Counted from the stretch's first letter, positions 1-11,554 are shown. The stretch is DNA of 64,000 bases from Terana coerulea (GCA_024811115.1 JAKOGH010000446.1:62001-126000), one strand, 5' to 3'. Made by a program: numbers and translations. Notes: generated from the sequence alone by a model not told the origin.

Positions 1-197
1 ATATCCCACGGTCGCGTGAGGCTGCGCTGAGACGCCCATTAGGAGACCCTTGTGCTGGACTTGGCTGAAGACTTGTTCCCAAACACCACCCACAGCCATT
101 CATCGTGCATCCAACGATTACAATTGAGAGACAACAAGGGGATATACAATTCGGTGCTAGATGGCCTCGAGTTGAATCGAGTCTACGGTGTGAAAGT

Positions 198-2361
198 TCA
201 CACAAAAATTGTTGAAAAATACCGCTGTATGCCTTCAGCATCCTTCACAACAGCACCGACGAACAAGTCCGGCCGAATTACGACAATATCCAACGCCTTT
301 TCCTCCACAAGGTAGAATGTATGCAAATAATCGTCTTTGTCTTGAAGTAGCTTGACCTCAGGGACCGGCTCGGTATCTCGCTTTGCGACCAAGAAAGTCT
401 GAATAGCGCCGTCGGGGTAGCGGCGGACAGCTTCCACCACCTGCTTCACATGCTCTTCTTGCCCGACTGGAGCGAATATCAGCACCGTGTGTTTCGTCGC
501 CGTCAACAAATCGAACAAGGTGGTCGCCCTCCCGTCTAGTACGAGCCCCGGAGCGCCAGGTGCCCGATCGCCCGCGCGCAAGGACATTTGGCCTTCGTAC
601 CCAGAGTACGCACGAGCGAGCGCGTCCTCGAGATCCAGCGCAGCGCCATCGCGCTCCTCGACAACGATGTCGCTGTACCGATAGTTGACGCCGTACTGTT
701 CGAGCGCGTTGTTCCGCCAGCGCATCCACCCGGTCTTGTGGTCGACCTCCTCGTCATCTGCGTGGCGGTCCTCCAGACTTTCCTTGGGCTTGAGACGTGA
801 GACCATGTGCGTGTACAGCTGGCTGGTTGCTGCAAGCATCTGGGTAACAACGGGCAAACGCTCGGTGTTGAATGACTCGAGGAGTGAAGGCAGCGCGAGT
901 CCCTTCAGGACGGAAGCCAGTTTCCAGCAAAGGTTCGCCTACAGATATGCGTTAATAACCGCCTGTTCAACTGGTGGAAGAACATACGGCATCCATCACA
1001 CTGGTATTGATCCCCTGTCCGCCGGTGGAAGAATGTACACTGGAATATGTCAGGGATCAATTCCTGCGGATGTCCTGATTGGACTTACTGCGCCGCATCT
1101 GTCAGCAGAGTTAGAACGCTCGCTTTTATTTGAGGACGGGAAGGCAAACTGACCTCCAATGACAAAGACCCGTCCTTCATTGAACTTATTAATCATCCTC
1201 ATATTCGGTCTACACGGGGTCATAAGCATGAGATCGGTGGTTCAAACCAAAGCTGTCCTCACTTGTGGTACGCAAGAGAAGACCAGTTTTTGAATGTCAG
1301 ATCTGTGCGTCCAATCTCCGTTCGGATGAACCTCTCTGCTGCCTCTGGGCTGTTGAGATGTACAGTATCGTAATCCTGACCGGTGATACCCAAATGGAAT
1401 TGGTTTCCAATGCCTAGATAGCTCGGACGAACCAAGACGCTGTTGAAGATTCAGCGGGATGCACATCACAGAGCTTCATGATACATACGACCATTTTCCG
1501 GGAACTCCCCAGAGGTGCCACCACTATATCTAACGATCAGCCATCGTATGATGGAAAACTATATCGACTGACCGTATTTTCCAACCCGACAATTTCCACG
1601 TCGCCCCAGACTATTCCGTCCGCGTCCCGAGTTTCGCCAGCGAAAGTGAGCTGCAGTAACTTTCTCGTAACACCTTTGGCTCCGTCTGCGCCGATTACAT
1701 ATTGGCAAACCACTTCCTCACGCTCGCTGGCCGCCTGACCCTCCTGGTGTTTGGCAAGCGTAGCGACAACGTGGTCCTCCGACTGTTGGATATCAACTAG
1801 TCCGGTGGACAGCTCAACGCTGACGCCATAATGGGCGAGATGCTTCCTGTAGATATCCTCCAATATGTCTTGGGGGATACACTTGCCGTTACACTGCGCA
1901 TGTCAGCTTACTGCCTTCGTGGCATATACGAACGGACTTACAAACGGGCGATCCGGCCATTCCTTGCGTGTCTTGAACAGATGCCATTCCTTGGTGACCT
2001 CGACACCTCCGGGAAGCTTGTAGGAGCGAAACATAGGTATCTGGGTGTCTTGCGCCTCGACATCTGAGAGCATACCCAGCGCTTGGAGAAGCTCATACGT
2101 GCGAGGCTACACAACGATGTATCAGGGTATAGGTTGGGCTATCATTGCGTAGATCACATACATGTACGCCCGCACCGCGCGACCCTATGTGGAACTGGTC
2201 ATCACGATCGATGATGCGGACTGGGATACCGTTCTGTGCAAGGCAGAGAGCGGCTGTGAGGCCGGCTGGGCCTGCGCCGACCTGCAGCGACAGCTGTGAG
2301 CCTCCTGCTGTCTGTGAAGACGTTTGAGACATACCACAAGGACAGGGAGATTGGTGGACAT
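198..2361 (-). CDS. FAD-dependent phenol hydroxylase-type monooxygenase
   Basis: Probable flavin aromatic hydroxylase that uses NAD(P)H and O2 to hydroxylate a phenolic substrate. Splicing about ten exons gives an intact protein near 600 residues. The start is set by a short first exon (MSTNLPVLV) followed by a 53-nt intron and the dinucleotide-binding motif VGAGPAGLTAALCLAQNG. The second FAD motif (RVFVIGDAAH, then GGQG) is assembled across two introns around a 10-nt exon at 1089-1098, with the next exon at 988-1039. The last ~200 residues form the thioredoxin-like C-terminal domain typical of phenol hydroxylase and pentachlorophenol monooxygenase relatives. No signal peptide is seen, so it is probably cytosolic. 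Family assignment is firm; the substrate is unknown. It is divergent from the DnaJ gene across about 950 bp. Confidence 0.88.
1089..1098 (-). other. 10-nt microexon in the FAD monooxygenase
   Basis: On the minus strand an acceptor (gctgacag) is followed by ten coding bases and a consensus donor (gtaagt). The bases complete the conserved Asp-Ala-Ala-His of the GD motif, with both codon junctions in phase. The flanking introns are 55 and 49 nt. Without this exon the GDAAH motif would be lost. Confidence 0.8.
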
Positions 2362-3311
2362 GTTTGCTGGCGATACTGACGGGCGCGGAGGGCTCTCAGC
2401 ATTTTATATCGCCACATTTGTGATATGTGGCGGCGGCCGGGAAATCTTGGCACAATTTCCACCTTTCGTGGCTCCTCGCGTATATTGGGACCAGGGTGAA
2501 ATGGACGATATGCACGAAAACCATGCCTTACCCGGCCGGGTCTGAGGACTTGAGAGGCACGGAGAAGCGGGATCTCTCCGCCGTAGCTCAAGGGGCTGCA
2601 CCGTGGCGTTTGTTAACTCTAAGTTTTAGTGCATCGGTGCAGAAAACATACCTATCCCGGGCCGAATTGCTGTGCAGCAATACGATGGTGAAGCTGCAGT
2701 TGAGCGTTCCTACATGTAGGACGGCGTTATGACATATGTGCAGCAGGCATCATATCATATGGTCGCAAGGCAACTCACTAGTACTAGTGGCTCGGTTAGC
2801 AGGTGCTAACCCGCGAGATGCATCGTGGTGGATAAACGCGGGCTTTACACAGCTTCACGCTGGCTAAGTTCTTCAGCTTTATGCTGTAGAATGCAGTACT
2901 GCATATTAGACAAGAAAGGAAAGCTAGGTTACGGGACGACCTCACCGGTGACGCAGTGCGTCATGCCGCCAATTGCAGGAAAGTAGTTCAATTCAGCCCT
3001 GACTGAACACTTCCTTCCAACCCGTTGCAGCACCTGCGACATTCGAATATTCGCCATCCGCTCCCCCACGACCTTGTTGTGCTGTGGTGAGGATGCAGTG
3101 GTTGCCCTTTTCAAGGAGGCGGCGCTGGAAAAGGAAACCCACGTGGGAGCATCGCCAAAGCATCGCCGACAGCACGAAAGTTCGGGCAGGTTCCAAGCCC
3201 TTCTAATTTCTGCGTTGCTTTATCTGCAAAGTCAGACTCAGCCGCGGACACTGCATTCCATAGACCGACCTCTTCCACTTACGACCACCTCCCCCTACAT
3301 CCTCGCACATT
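2362..3311. other. Divergent intergenic region, FAD monooxygenase / DnaJ
   Basis: About 950 bp shared upstream region of the minus-strand monooxygenase and the plus-strand DnaJ gene. No convincing coding potential: the short open frames lack splice-consistent extensions. It presumably carries both promoters. The only specific motif seen is a possible heat-shock element near the DnaJ start. Confidence 0.6.
3175..3184 (+). promoter_or_regulatory. Candidate heat-shock element upstream of DnaJ gene
   Basis: The sequence cGAAagTTCg matches the head-to-head nGAAnnTTCn core bound by HSF. It lies about 130 bp before the DnaJ start codon, a plausible place for a co-chaperone gene. Only two adjoining units are perfect, whereas strong elements usually have three or more, so this is tentative. 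Confidence 0.35.
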
Positions 3312-4791
3312 ATGGTGAAGGAAACGTACGTCTCATCGCTGCATCCCTGTTGATTGCAGAACTAATTTCGGTCGCAGGAAATATTACGATCTGCTAGAAG
3401 TCGCGCCCGATGCCTCTGAAGCCGAGCTCAAAAAGGCCTACCGCAAGAAGTGCGCATACACGAGAGTTCTCAGCCATTTTCACTGCTCATTTGTCGTTTT
3501 AGGGCCCTCCGACTACATCCCGACAAGGGCGGCGACCCCGAGCTTTTCAAGGAGGTGACACACGCGTACGTGTACATTCCTGTACGAAGCGCGCAGCAAG
3601 CCTCCTCATGCCGATTTTTGCAGTTACGAGGTCCTCTCCGACCCACAAAAGCGGGATCTATACGATGCGCGGGGCGAGGCAGGCTTGAGCGAGTCCGGTG
3701 GCATGGGTGGCATGGACCCACAAGTGCGTCCTACATCCGCTGACTAACAACAATGTGGCTCATTTTGTCGTCTCAGGACTTGTTCAGCCAATTATTTGGC
3801 GGCGGCGGCGGCTTCTTCGGTGGGGGCGGCGGGCGGCCGCAAGCACCACGAAAGACCAAGGACCTCGTGCACCGCGTCACAGTCTCACTCGAAGACCTCT
3901 ACAAGGGCAAGGTGTCCAAGCTCGCGCTCACGCGGAACGTCATCTGTGGCAAGTGCAACGGCAAGGGCGGCAAGGAAGGCGCGGTTCGGCAGTGCGACCG
4001 CTGTGGCGGCCGCGGCATCCGTATCATGATGCGCCAAATGGGCCCGATGATCCAGCAAATCCAGCAGGCCTGCGACGAGTGCTCGGGCACCGGCGAGATC
4101 ATCAACCACAAGGACAAGTGCAAGACGTGCAACGGCAAGAAGGTCACCTCGGAGAAGAAGATGCTCGAGGTGCACATCGACAAGGGCATGAAGGGCGGTC
4201 AGACCATCACCTTCCGCGGCGAGAGCGACCAGGCGCCAGGTGTCACCCCCGGCGACGTGATCATTGTCATTGAGGAGAAGCCGCATGACCGTTTCAAGCG
4301 GAAAGACACCCACCTGTTCACCAAGGTTGAGGTCGATCTGCTCACAGCGCTTGCGGGCGGGCAGTTTGCGATCAAGCACTTAGATGACCGTGCCTTGATC
4401 GTGAAGATTCACCCCGGGGAGGTGCTGCAGCACAGTGCGTTCATCCGGTACCTGACTTCACTGCGAGCTGAGATTTATTGCCTTCACAGATGCTCTGAAG
4501 GTGATCCCTGGTGAGGGTATGCCGTCACAACGCCACCACGAGCCCGGTGATCTCTTCATCCGCGTACAAGTCAAGTTCCCCGAAAACCTACCCCTCGACT
4601 CGATCCCATTGCTTGAGCGCGCCCTTCCGCCACGAAACCCCGTTGAGAAGTTCGGCAAGAACATCGCGCTCGAGGAGGTCGAGCCCGTTGACGCTGATGA
4701 CCGCCAACAACTGTTTGCGGACGAGGGCGAGGCCATGGATGAGGATGAGGACGGCGAGGGCGAGCCGCGTGTGCAGTGCGCCAACCAATGA
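3312..4791 (+). CDS. DnaJ/Hsp40 type I co-chaperone (Ydj1-like)
   Basis: Stimulates Hsp70 ATPase and delivers unfolded substrates in the cytosol. Six exons give about 400 residues. Domains in order: J domain starting MVKETKYYDLLEVAPDA with the HPD tripeptide in LHPDKGGD; Gly/Phe-rich linker (FGGGGGFFGGGGG); four zinc-finger repeats (CGKCNGKG, CDRCGGRG, CDECSGTG, CKTCNGKK); the C-terminal substrate-binding beta-sandwich region; an acidic tail. The protein ends in CANQ, a CaaX box like the CASQ end of yeast Ydj1, which implies farnesylation and membrane tethering. The start is the only ATG ahead of the J-domain exon and sits in frame across a 5' intron. All splice sites are GT-AG and no disruption is seen. 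Expected to be heat inducible. Confidence 0.95.
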
Positions 4792-5164
4792 GCACTGTCA
4801 CAGTCATATATATCCGCTGCGCTGATAGAACACGCACGACTGCGTGTGTACGACTCGGACTCATGCGACTCTTGTATCCATGTGTTGTGCTTGTTATGTT
4901 ATCTGGCTGTCCCGTCACGTTATCCTCCATCCGCTTACCCTACGCATTCACTCACCCCGCCCGGCTCGCGCTCGCTTCGTTTTCATGGGTCTCCTTCGTG
5001 CTCGCTGTGTTGCATTAATCCGATACAAGTACCTACAGTAATCCGCCATAGTTGCAATCCGACCAGATTAGACTTCCTACATGGCTATCATTACATTGTA
5101 CAATTTATGATGCATTCTGCACGAGTGAAGACGGGCTGGTTTTGTGGCGTTGCTGCCAGGAAGG
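4792..5164. other. Convergent 3' intergenic region
   Basis: About 370 bp between the ends of the DnaJ gene and the minus-strand C2orf76 homologue. It presumably holds both 3' UTRs. I see no coding region, RNA gene or repeat in it. Confidence 0.6.
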
Positions 5165-5732
5165 CTACCACTTGGTCTGAAGGGTAATGAGCAATAGGCG
5201 AGTAATAATGTAGTGTCGGCACCCACCTCGGGGTTCTTTTTGAACTCTTCGTACAGATGGCGATTGAAGAACGAGACCTCGGTTTCATTTTCTGGCCAAA
5301 GTCAGCCATCGTGGCGGATGCCTAGAGGTCAAAGTACGCACCTATGCCATGCTCTGCCAAAGTCTTGGACTCGTCGTCCAATATCCACTCGTCATGGTCG
5401 AGGTTGATGATGAGATTTGTCGTCTTTGCGCCGTGTGCTTTCGTATACAGCTTCAGGGTGTCAAGCTCGACATTGCGGTACGGCTTCCATCCGGGTTGTG
5501 TCTGGACAGCTGCAGAAAGGTCAAGCGAGGATTGACGAGTTCATTGCGGGCCTGCATACCTTGTCGTGCGAGCTCCTTCAGCTGTCCCACTGTGGTTGTC
5601 TCGCAGTTCACGTCACGGAGGATTAGATGCTTCTCGGTCCGGAACTCGAAGGACTTGACGATCCGAATGGTGAGAGTCGCCTGCGTCCTCGGAACCGCTT
5701 CGTTTGGTGAGAACGTCTTGCTCGGTCGACAT
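5165..5732 (-). CDS. C2orf76 / UPF0538 family protein
   Basis: Small protein of about 125 residues, conserved from fungi to mammals, with no established biochemical function. Splicing gives ATLTIRIVKSFEFRTEKHL, then a central part with GWKPYRNVELDTLKLYTKAH, NLIINLDHDEWIL and the ending FFNRHLYEEFKKNPETKW. The pattern (opening beta strand with RxxKSFE, an aromatic N-Y/V-x-hydrophobic segment, an N-L-x-hydrophobic-N-L-(D/E)-D/H run, terminal Trp) follows the family. Three downstream introns are standard. The start is less certain: the ATG at 5730-5732 requires a 34-nt first intron, which is unusually short, so an upstream first exon (for example an ATG near 5901) remains possible. It is convergent with DnaJ and divergent from the GH3 gene. 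Confidence 0.8.
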
Positions 5733-6387
5733 GGGATATTGCGCAGCAGCGATCGACGTTAACAACCAGTTCGGTAGGCACTTGAGCAGAGCTCAGGCCT
5801 GTCGAAAAATAAAAGAGTAAACACAAGTGAGAGGAGGAAGCTGGAGGCCACTTGCCCGATATCGTCGACGGATCATCTGGACTCATCGCGAACGCGGACA
5901 AGTTCCCATAAATCCGGTCGCTGTAGCAGTCTAATAATGGTCCCTGGCCAGACCGCCCTAACTATGACGAAGCGGGCTTCTTGCGTTGCCTCTTGGAGGT
6001 AGAACAACTCTTGTGTAATGAAGGGGCGAGAGCAAATCGCCGAGAAAGCGACCGTCCCGCACTCGGATCACCTTCCCACCACAAGCGACTTCGGCCACTG
6101 GTTCCAGCCCTCAGTCTCCTCCCACTTCCGTGCTGCAGACCTCCAAGCCGTCGCTGGCCGTCGACACAGCACACACTGCCGAATGTTTCGTGCGAATACA
6201 GCTGACCAGCTCAACAAAGCCGCATCCGAGGTTCCCCCGCTCCTTGCGCTAACATGCAGCCCGTTTTCGCACAGACATCATTGCTATAAGAACACAGCGG
6301 TGTCTGAGCGACCATGGGAACAGCCTTCTGGCACAAGACATTGCTCTACACGCAATTGAGACACTGTGTGGTGGATCTGCGCTCGCC
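5733..6387. other. Divergent intergenic region, C2orf76 homologue / GH3
   Basis: About 650 bp containing the presumed promoters of the two flanking genes. It may also include an unrecognised first exon of the minus-strand gene between about 5750 and 5901. Nothing else is recognisable. Confidence 0.5.
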
Positions 6388-9300
6388 ATGGACCGCTCAT
6401 TCCTCGACGCTTCAGTTCCTGACCTGGTGCAGAAACTATCGACAGACGAGAAGATATCACTACTTGGAGCACCGAACTGGTGGAATACGACGTCAATTCC
6501 GCGCTTGAACATCCCGTCTGTGCGTATGAGCGATGGCCCAAACGTATGTACGCTTGTCCTACCTCGAGAGTACGGTTCACTCACGAACTTTGATAGGGTG
6601 TACGAGGATCTTCCCACTTTGTTTCGACACCTGCGCAATGTCTGCCCGTACGTCTCCAAGTGTTTTTTTGAACATTTTCTGACATTGTGGTGTAGTGCGC
6701 TACATCCATGGCTTCTACATTCGACCCAGAGCTCATCCATGAAGTAGGAGCCTTGCTCGCGGCAGAGGCCAAAGTGAAATCCTCCACCGTCCTCCTCGCG
6801 CCGACGTGCAATATCCAGAGGACGCCTTTAGGAGGGCGTGCCTTCGAGTCATTCTCAGAGGACCCCCACCTCTCCGGTACGCCTCTCATTTTCCACCTGT
6901 TACGTCAATTAGCTCTGACCGTGACACCCCGCCCACTCGGTTTCCCTTTTATTTCACTCAGGCATTATGGCGGCCGCTTACGTGAACGGCCTACAAGCCA
7001 ACGGCGTTGCCGCGACTATCAAGCACTTTGTATGCAACGACCAGGAACATGAACGGACCGCTGCAGAATCGGTCTTGTCCGACAGAGCCCTGCGCGAGAT
7101 CTACCTGTACCCGTGCGCTACGCTGATAGACCCCTCCGCGCCTTTCTTGAACGTGTGATGTAGGTTCATGCTCGCGCAGAAACTTGCGAAGCCCTGGGCT
7201 TATATGACGTCGTAAGTCTTTCAGTTTACTGATAGAAATCATCTCTAATTCTCCACGTTAGATATGGCCGTGTTTATGGCATACATGTATGCGAAAACCC
7301 ATTCTTCCTGCAAGATATCCTCCGTAAGGAATGGGGCTTTGACGGCCTCGTGATGAGCGATTGGTAGCTGTTCCAGTACTGTCCGCTGGAACCAACGCTT
7401 ATATGTGCTACGTGTCCCAGGTTCGGCACGTACAGCGTCGACCTCGCCATCAACGCCGGTATGGACCTCGAGATGCCGGGCCCGCCACGCTGGCGCACAC
7501 CGCTTCTCGTCAACCACATGCTCAGCTGCCAGAAAATCTTAGACTCCACGCTCAATGAGCGCGTGAGCACCATTGTCGCGTTCGTCCAGCGGCAGGCGCA
7601 ACGCAACCCCGAGGTTGTGTACGGCGACGGCAAAGAGCGCACGCGGGACAGCGAGGAGAACACGCGCGTTTGCGCGCCGGCTCGCGGCAGAGGGTATGGT
7701 GTTGCTGAAGAACGACGGGCCCGTGTTGCCGTTGAAGGCCGAGCAGGGAACGACGAAGAAGGTCGCGATCATTGGGCCGAACGCGAAGGAGCGCATCATT
7801 TCGGGTGGCGGCTCGGCGCAGCTCAAGGCGAGCTATATCGTCACGCCGTATGACGGCCTCGTCGACAATGCCCCAGAGGGAATCGAGTTCACGTATCACG
7901 TTGGGTGCTACGGTACGTGCCTGATTATGGACGTTTATTTAGTCGCTCACTTCTACAATGCAGCGCACAAGTTTCTACCCACCCTCGAGAATCACCTCAC
8001 AACGCCGTCCGGCGAATCTGGCTGGCTCTGCAGCTTCTACAACCAGGATGTCAACGGCGAGCCGACGGGCTCATCCATAGCCGACTTCGTGCTCAAGGAC
8101 ACCCGCGTCAAGCTAAATGACTTCCTACCTCAAGGGCTGACGCCGACCTGGACGATCAAATTGACCGGCAAGCTGCAGGTGGAGAAGACTGCAGAGTTCG
8201 AGCTGGGTTTGACCGTCGCCGGGCGGGCGAAGCTATTTGTCAACGGGAAGTTGACGATCGATAATTGGACGAAGCAGCGGCCGGGCGAGTTCTTCTATGG
8301 GTAAGTCCTTGTTTTATAGTTGTTCTGCGCGTCTTGATGGGAGTGGTCAGACAAGGAACGGTAGAGGAGAAAGGTATCGTCAAACTTGAAGGCGGCAAGC
8401 CGGTGGACATCTACGTTGAGTACACAAATACCAAACCGCCTGCAGGCCCCGAAGCAGACCGCTCCCAGCCTGCCTTGATGCGTGGAGTTGTAAGCCCTTT
8501 CCCACTCATCCGCGTCGCATATATCTAATCTATATTGGCTTGTAGCGACTTGGCGGCTGCGAGAAAATCGACGCGGACAAGGCATTGGAGGATGCGGTTT
8601 CCCTGGCGGCCAAGTCCGACATCGTGATCGTCGTTGCAGGGCTGTCACCCGAGTGGGAGAGCGAAGGCTTCGATAGGCCGACACTTGATATGCCTGGTCG
8701 CCAGAACGAGCTCATTGAGCGCGTTGGGCAAGCGAACAAGAACACGGTCGTTATTCTTCAGGCGGTACGTATACCTCATGCCGCATTACTCAGGACGATG
8801 TTAACCAGGCTGCCACAGGGCTCGGCTGTTGCGATGCCCTGGGTAGACGACGTCAACGGCATCATACAGGCGTGGTACTCTGGGAACGAAGCAGGCAATG
8901 CGCTCGCAGATGTCGTCTACGGCAAGACCAATCCAGCCGGCAGGCTGCCGCTGACTCTACCCGTGCGCGAGCAGGACATCCCGGCATATATGAACTCTCG
9001 TAGCGAAAACGGACAGATCCACTACCGCGAAGACTTGTTTGTGGGATACAAGTGGTATCAGGCTCGCAGCATCAAAGCGTTGTTCCCCTTCGGGTGAGTG
9101 CAATACTCACCCTTGTTCCCGGTACACTTTACTGACACAGCTCCTGATAGTCATGGTCTGTCGTACACTACGTTTTCCTTGTCAGACTTCGCCGTCTCGT
9201 CGCCAACCTCGCATGACGACTCCTTTACGCTTGACGTCTCTGTCAAAGTCACAAACACCGGCTCCGTCGCGGGCTCGGAAGTCGTGCAGGTCTACGTCAC

Positions 9301-9556
9301 GCTCCCCGACATCGGGCTGACTACGCCTAGCCTGCAACTTCGTGGGTTCGCCAAGGCAAAGGATATCGCCCCGAGCCAATCCAAGACGGTGTCGGTTCAT
9401 TTGGACAAGTATGCCGTTTCATTCTGGGATGTGCGGCGGAATGTGTGGGCTGCCAAGTGTGGTAGGTATACTGTGAGTGTTGGGAAGAGCAGTCAAGAAA
9501 TCTCGGCGACAGCGACATTTGAGCTTCTGAAAGACTTCGCATGGAGTGGATTATAA
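6388..9556 (+). CDS. GH3 beta-glucosidase with PA14 domain
   Basis: Retaining beta-glucosidase of glycoside hydrolase family 3, hydrolysing cellobiose or aryl-glucosides. About ten exons give roughly 850 residues. The N-terminal barrel starts [20 protein letters not shown] and includes [22 protein letters not shown] and the catalytic nucleophile Asp in GLVMSDW. The second domain begins at [12 protein letters not shown] and GPNA. A PA14-type insert runs from about FLPTLENHL to RPGEFFYG. The end is a fibronectin-III-like domain ([29 protein letters not shown]). No signal peptide is visible, so it is probably intracellular. Frame is lost at 7662-7668: the exon with [15 protein letters not shown] must join FARRLAAEG, but the CG-repeat there is two bases too short. 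No intron explains this, so it is either a true frameshift or a sequence error. Confidence 0.9.
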
Positions 9557-9885
9557 GCTGTAACTATAGCGTAGACATGAAAACACACGAGTATCTCAGA
9601 GTAATCGCGAAGAGAGTGTTTGCGAGGCACCAGTACTTACATGATGCATGAACGTTTGAACTCCCAGCCTCCAGGAAGCTTGCCGGCTATCACCGCGCCA
9701 CAACGCCTAATGGGTTGAATTTTCAGCGCTTAACACTTGTCTCAAACATCCGACTCCCATTGGAGACCTAACCACATTTCGGGCGTGGTGCTTGTGTCAC
9801 GTCCGATGCCCTCACGGGCTTCTTAACCATCTCCCGAGCGACTCACTCCGTCCGCTGTTGGTTTCCGTTCACCTGCTCCGTCTCC
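9557..9885. other. Intergenic, upstream of truncated P450-1
   Basis: Holds no signal-anchor or PPGP-containing exon, which shows that P450-1 lacks its 5' part. It contains one copy of a 22-nt motif that recurs elsewhere in the window. Confidence 0.5.
9684..9705 (+). repeat. Dispersed 22-nt motif, copy 1
   Basis: The string from CGGCTATCACC to GCGCCACAACG is identical to 20574-20595 and matches the complement of 60819-60840 with two changes. It is probably the conserved part of a degraded mobile element. Confidence 0.5.
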
Positions 9886-11554
9886 CTGACGCCACGGTGT
9901 TGGCGACTCCTCGATCAGCCAGAACACTTCGCCAAACACATCAGGGTGTAAGTGTCATTCAGCGGGTCCTCGTGTTACGTGAAGTTAATATCTCTGCCTA
10001 GTCTGACCGGCTCCACAATTCTCCGAGTTACGTATGGTTTTGGCGTTGAGTCGGAAGACGACCCGTACATAACAATCGCAGAGAAAGCGCTTCAATCACT
10101 TGTGGCGTCGGGTAATGCGGGAAGTTACACTGGTGCGTAGACTTGCACTTTGAAATTGACTGGTCCCTAATTCTTGCGCTTTCCTAGTCGATTCGTTACC
10201 CGGCGTTCTGTGCGTGGCCCCAAGCCGGAGCTGATTATAGACGAATTCACCCGCCGGTTTCTAGTGAAATATCTCCTTCCTGGGCTCCTGGCGCTCAGTT
10301 CAAGCGACAGGCAGCGGAGTGGAATTATTGGGTCACCACCTTGTATGAGATGCCTATGAAAATCGTGAAGGAGGCTGTAGTAAGGCGGTCCAGAAAACGG
10401 GCACAGCATGATTTGTATGGCTGATACCCTAATGCGTAGGCCGGCGGAAGCGCCGTATCATGCATCGTGGCAAAGCTCCTGTCTGGCCTTGAGGACAATG
10501 ATCACCGAGGGCAATGGGTAGCTCGCAATGTCACGGGGACTTCTTATGGCGGTATGTCTGTCCTCACTCTCATGAATTCTTTCTTGATATTAATGGAAGG
10601 ATCTTCAATGAAGGAGGTTCTGATACAGTAAGATTCGAAGGAAGTCTATGTCATGGGGCATCACGTATGCTTACTATATGGTAGACTATATCATCGATCG
10701 GAACATTCGTGCTTGCCATGCTTCTGTATCCAGATGCTCAAGCTACTGCTCAAGCTGAGCTAGATTGTGTCGTCGGCCAGGGCAGGCTTCCCGATTTTGG
10801 CGATCAACAATCCCTCCCTTACATCACCGCCATCGTCAAGGAAGTCTCAAGGTGGGGGTCCTCTTGCATTCGGTCATTTGCTTGGCTGAGAAACAGTTAG
10901 ATGGAAGCCTGTAGCACCTCTTGGTACGTTTCGAGAACCGGGAAATTTATATTCGCTGACTCTTATGGCTTTATCACTGCCGCACAAGCTCACGACGGAT
11001 GACGAATACAGAGGCTTCCACATACCCGCTGGGTCTCTCGTTGTGGGAAATGCACTGTATGTGCGTCGTACACTCGTCCCCGGCTTCTCACGCGAACATA
11101 TCATGTTTGTTCAAATGCAAAGGGCCATACTGCACGATCCTGATAGGTATCCGAATCCAGAGGCCTTCAACCCCGCCCGATTTCTTACACCAGAAGGCGA
11201 CCTGGATGAGAATGCCCCCGACCCATTTGAAGCGTCTTTTGGCTTCGGGCGGCGGATATGTCCAGGTCGCCACCAAGCTCTAGATGTCCTTTGGGTTGCC
11301 GTCGCATGCATTCTGGCCACGTTCAACATTGAGAAATCTGTTGACGGGAGCGGATCAGCCATCGAACCGAGTGGCGAGTACTCACCTGGGGTGATAAGGT
11401 GCGTAGGCAGCCACCGGACAACGAATGGTGTACTGATCTTGACATTCCCCCTATTTAATTTAGCTATCCTGTTCCGTTTCAAGCAGCCTTCAGTTCTCGT
11501 TCGTCCGCAGCCCTCACTCTAATCCGTTCCGAGCCCGAGTCCAACTTAGCTTGA
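9886..11554 (+). pseudogene. P450-1, 5'-truncated cytochrome P450
   Basis: Remnant of a heme-thiolate monooxygenase of the local group. It begins inside the fourth exon of its relatives (RLLDQPEHFAKHIR); the membrane anchor and about 130 residues are missing. Downstream exons are otherwise in order: LTGSTILRVTYG, NVTGTSYG, GGSDT, helix I and K-helix VKEVSR, TTDDEYRGFHIPAGS, heme loop [12 protein letters not shown] with the Cys ligand, and the last exon to a stop at 11552-11554. A second lesion lies at 10273-10280, where the VKYL-PSWAPGAQFKRQ segment needs one more C. Its closest relative here is P450-2, which shares the GGSDT motif and PSWAPGA. Two independent defects make it a likely real pseudogene, though the indel alone could be an error. 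Confidence 0.82.

Noticed and set aside
1200..1260. A tRNA B-box-like GGTTCAAACC on the plus strand.
   Set aside because: No A box or cloverleaf pairing could be built at the proper distance, and the motif lies inside an intron of the FAD monooxygenase that splices cleanly.
3885..4379. A long minus-strand frame (164 codons) opposite the DnaJ gene.
   Set aside because: It is the antisense shadow of the GC-rich zinc-finger and substrate-binding exon.
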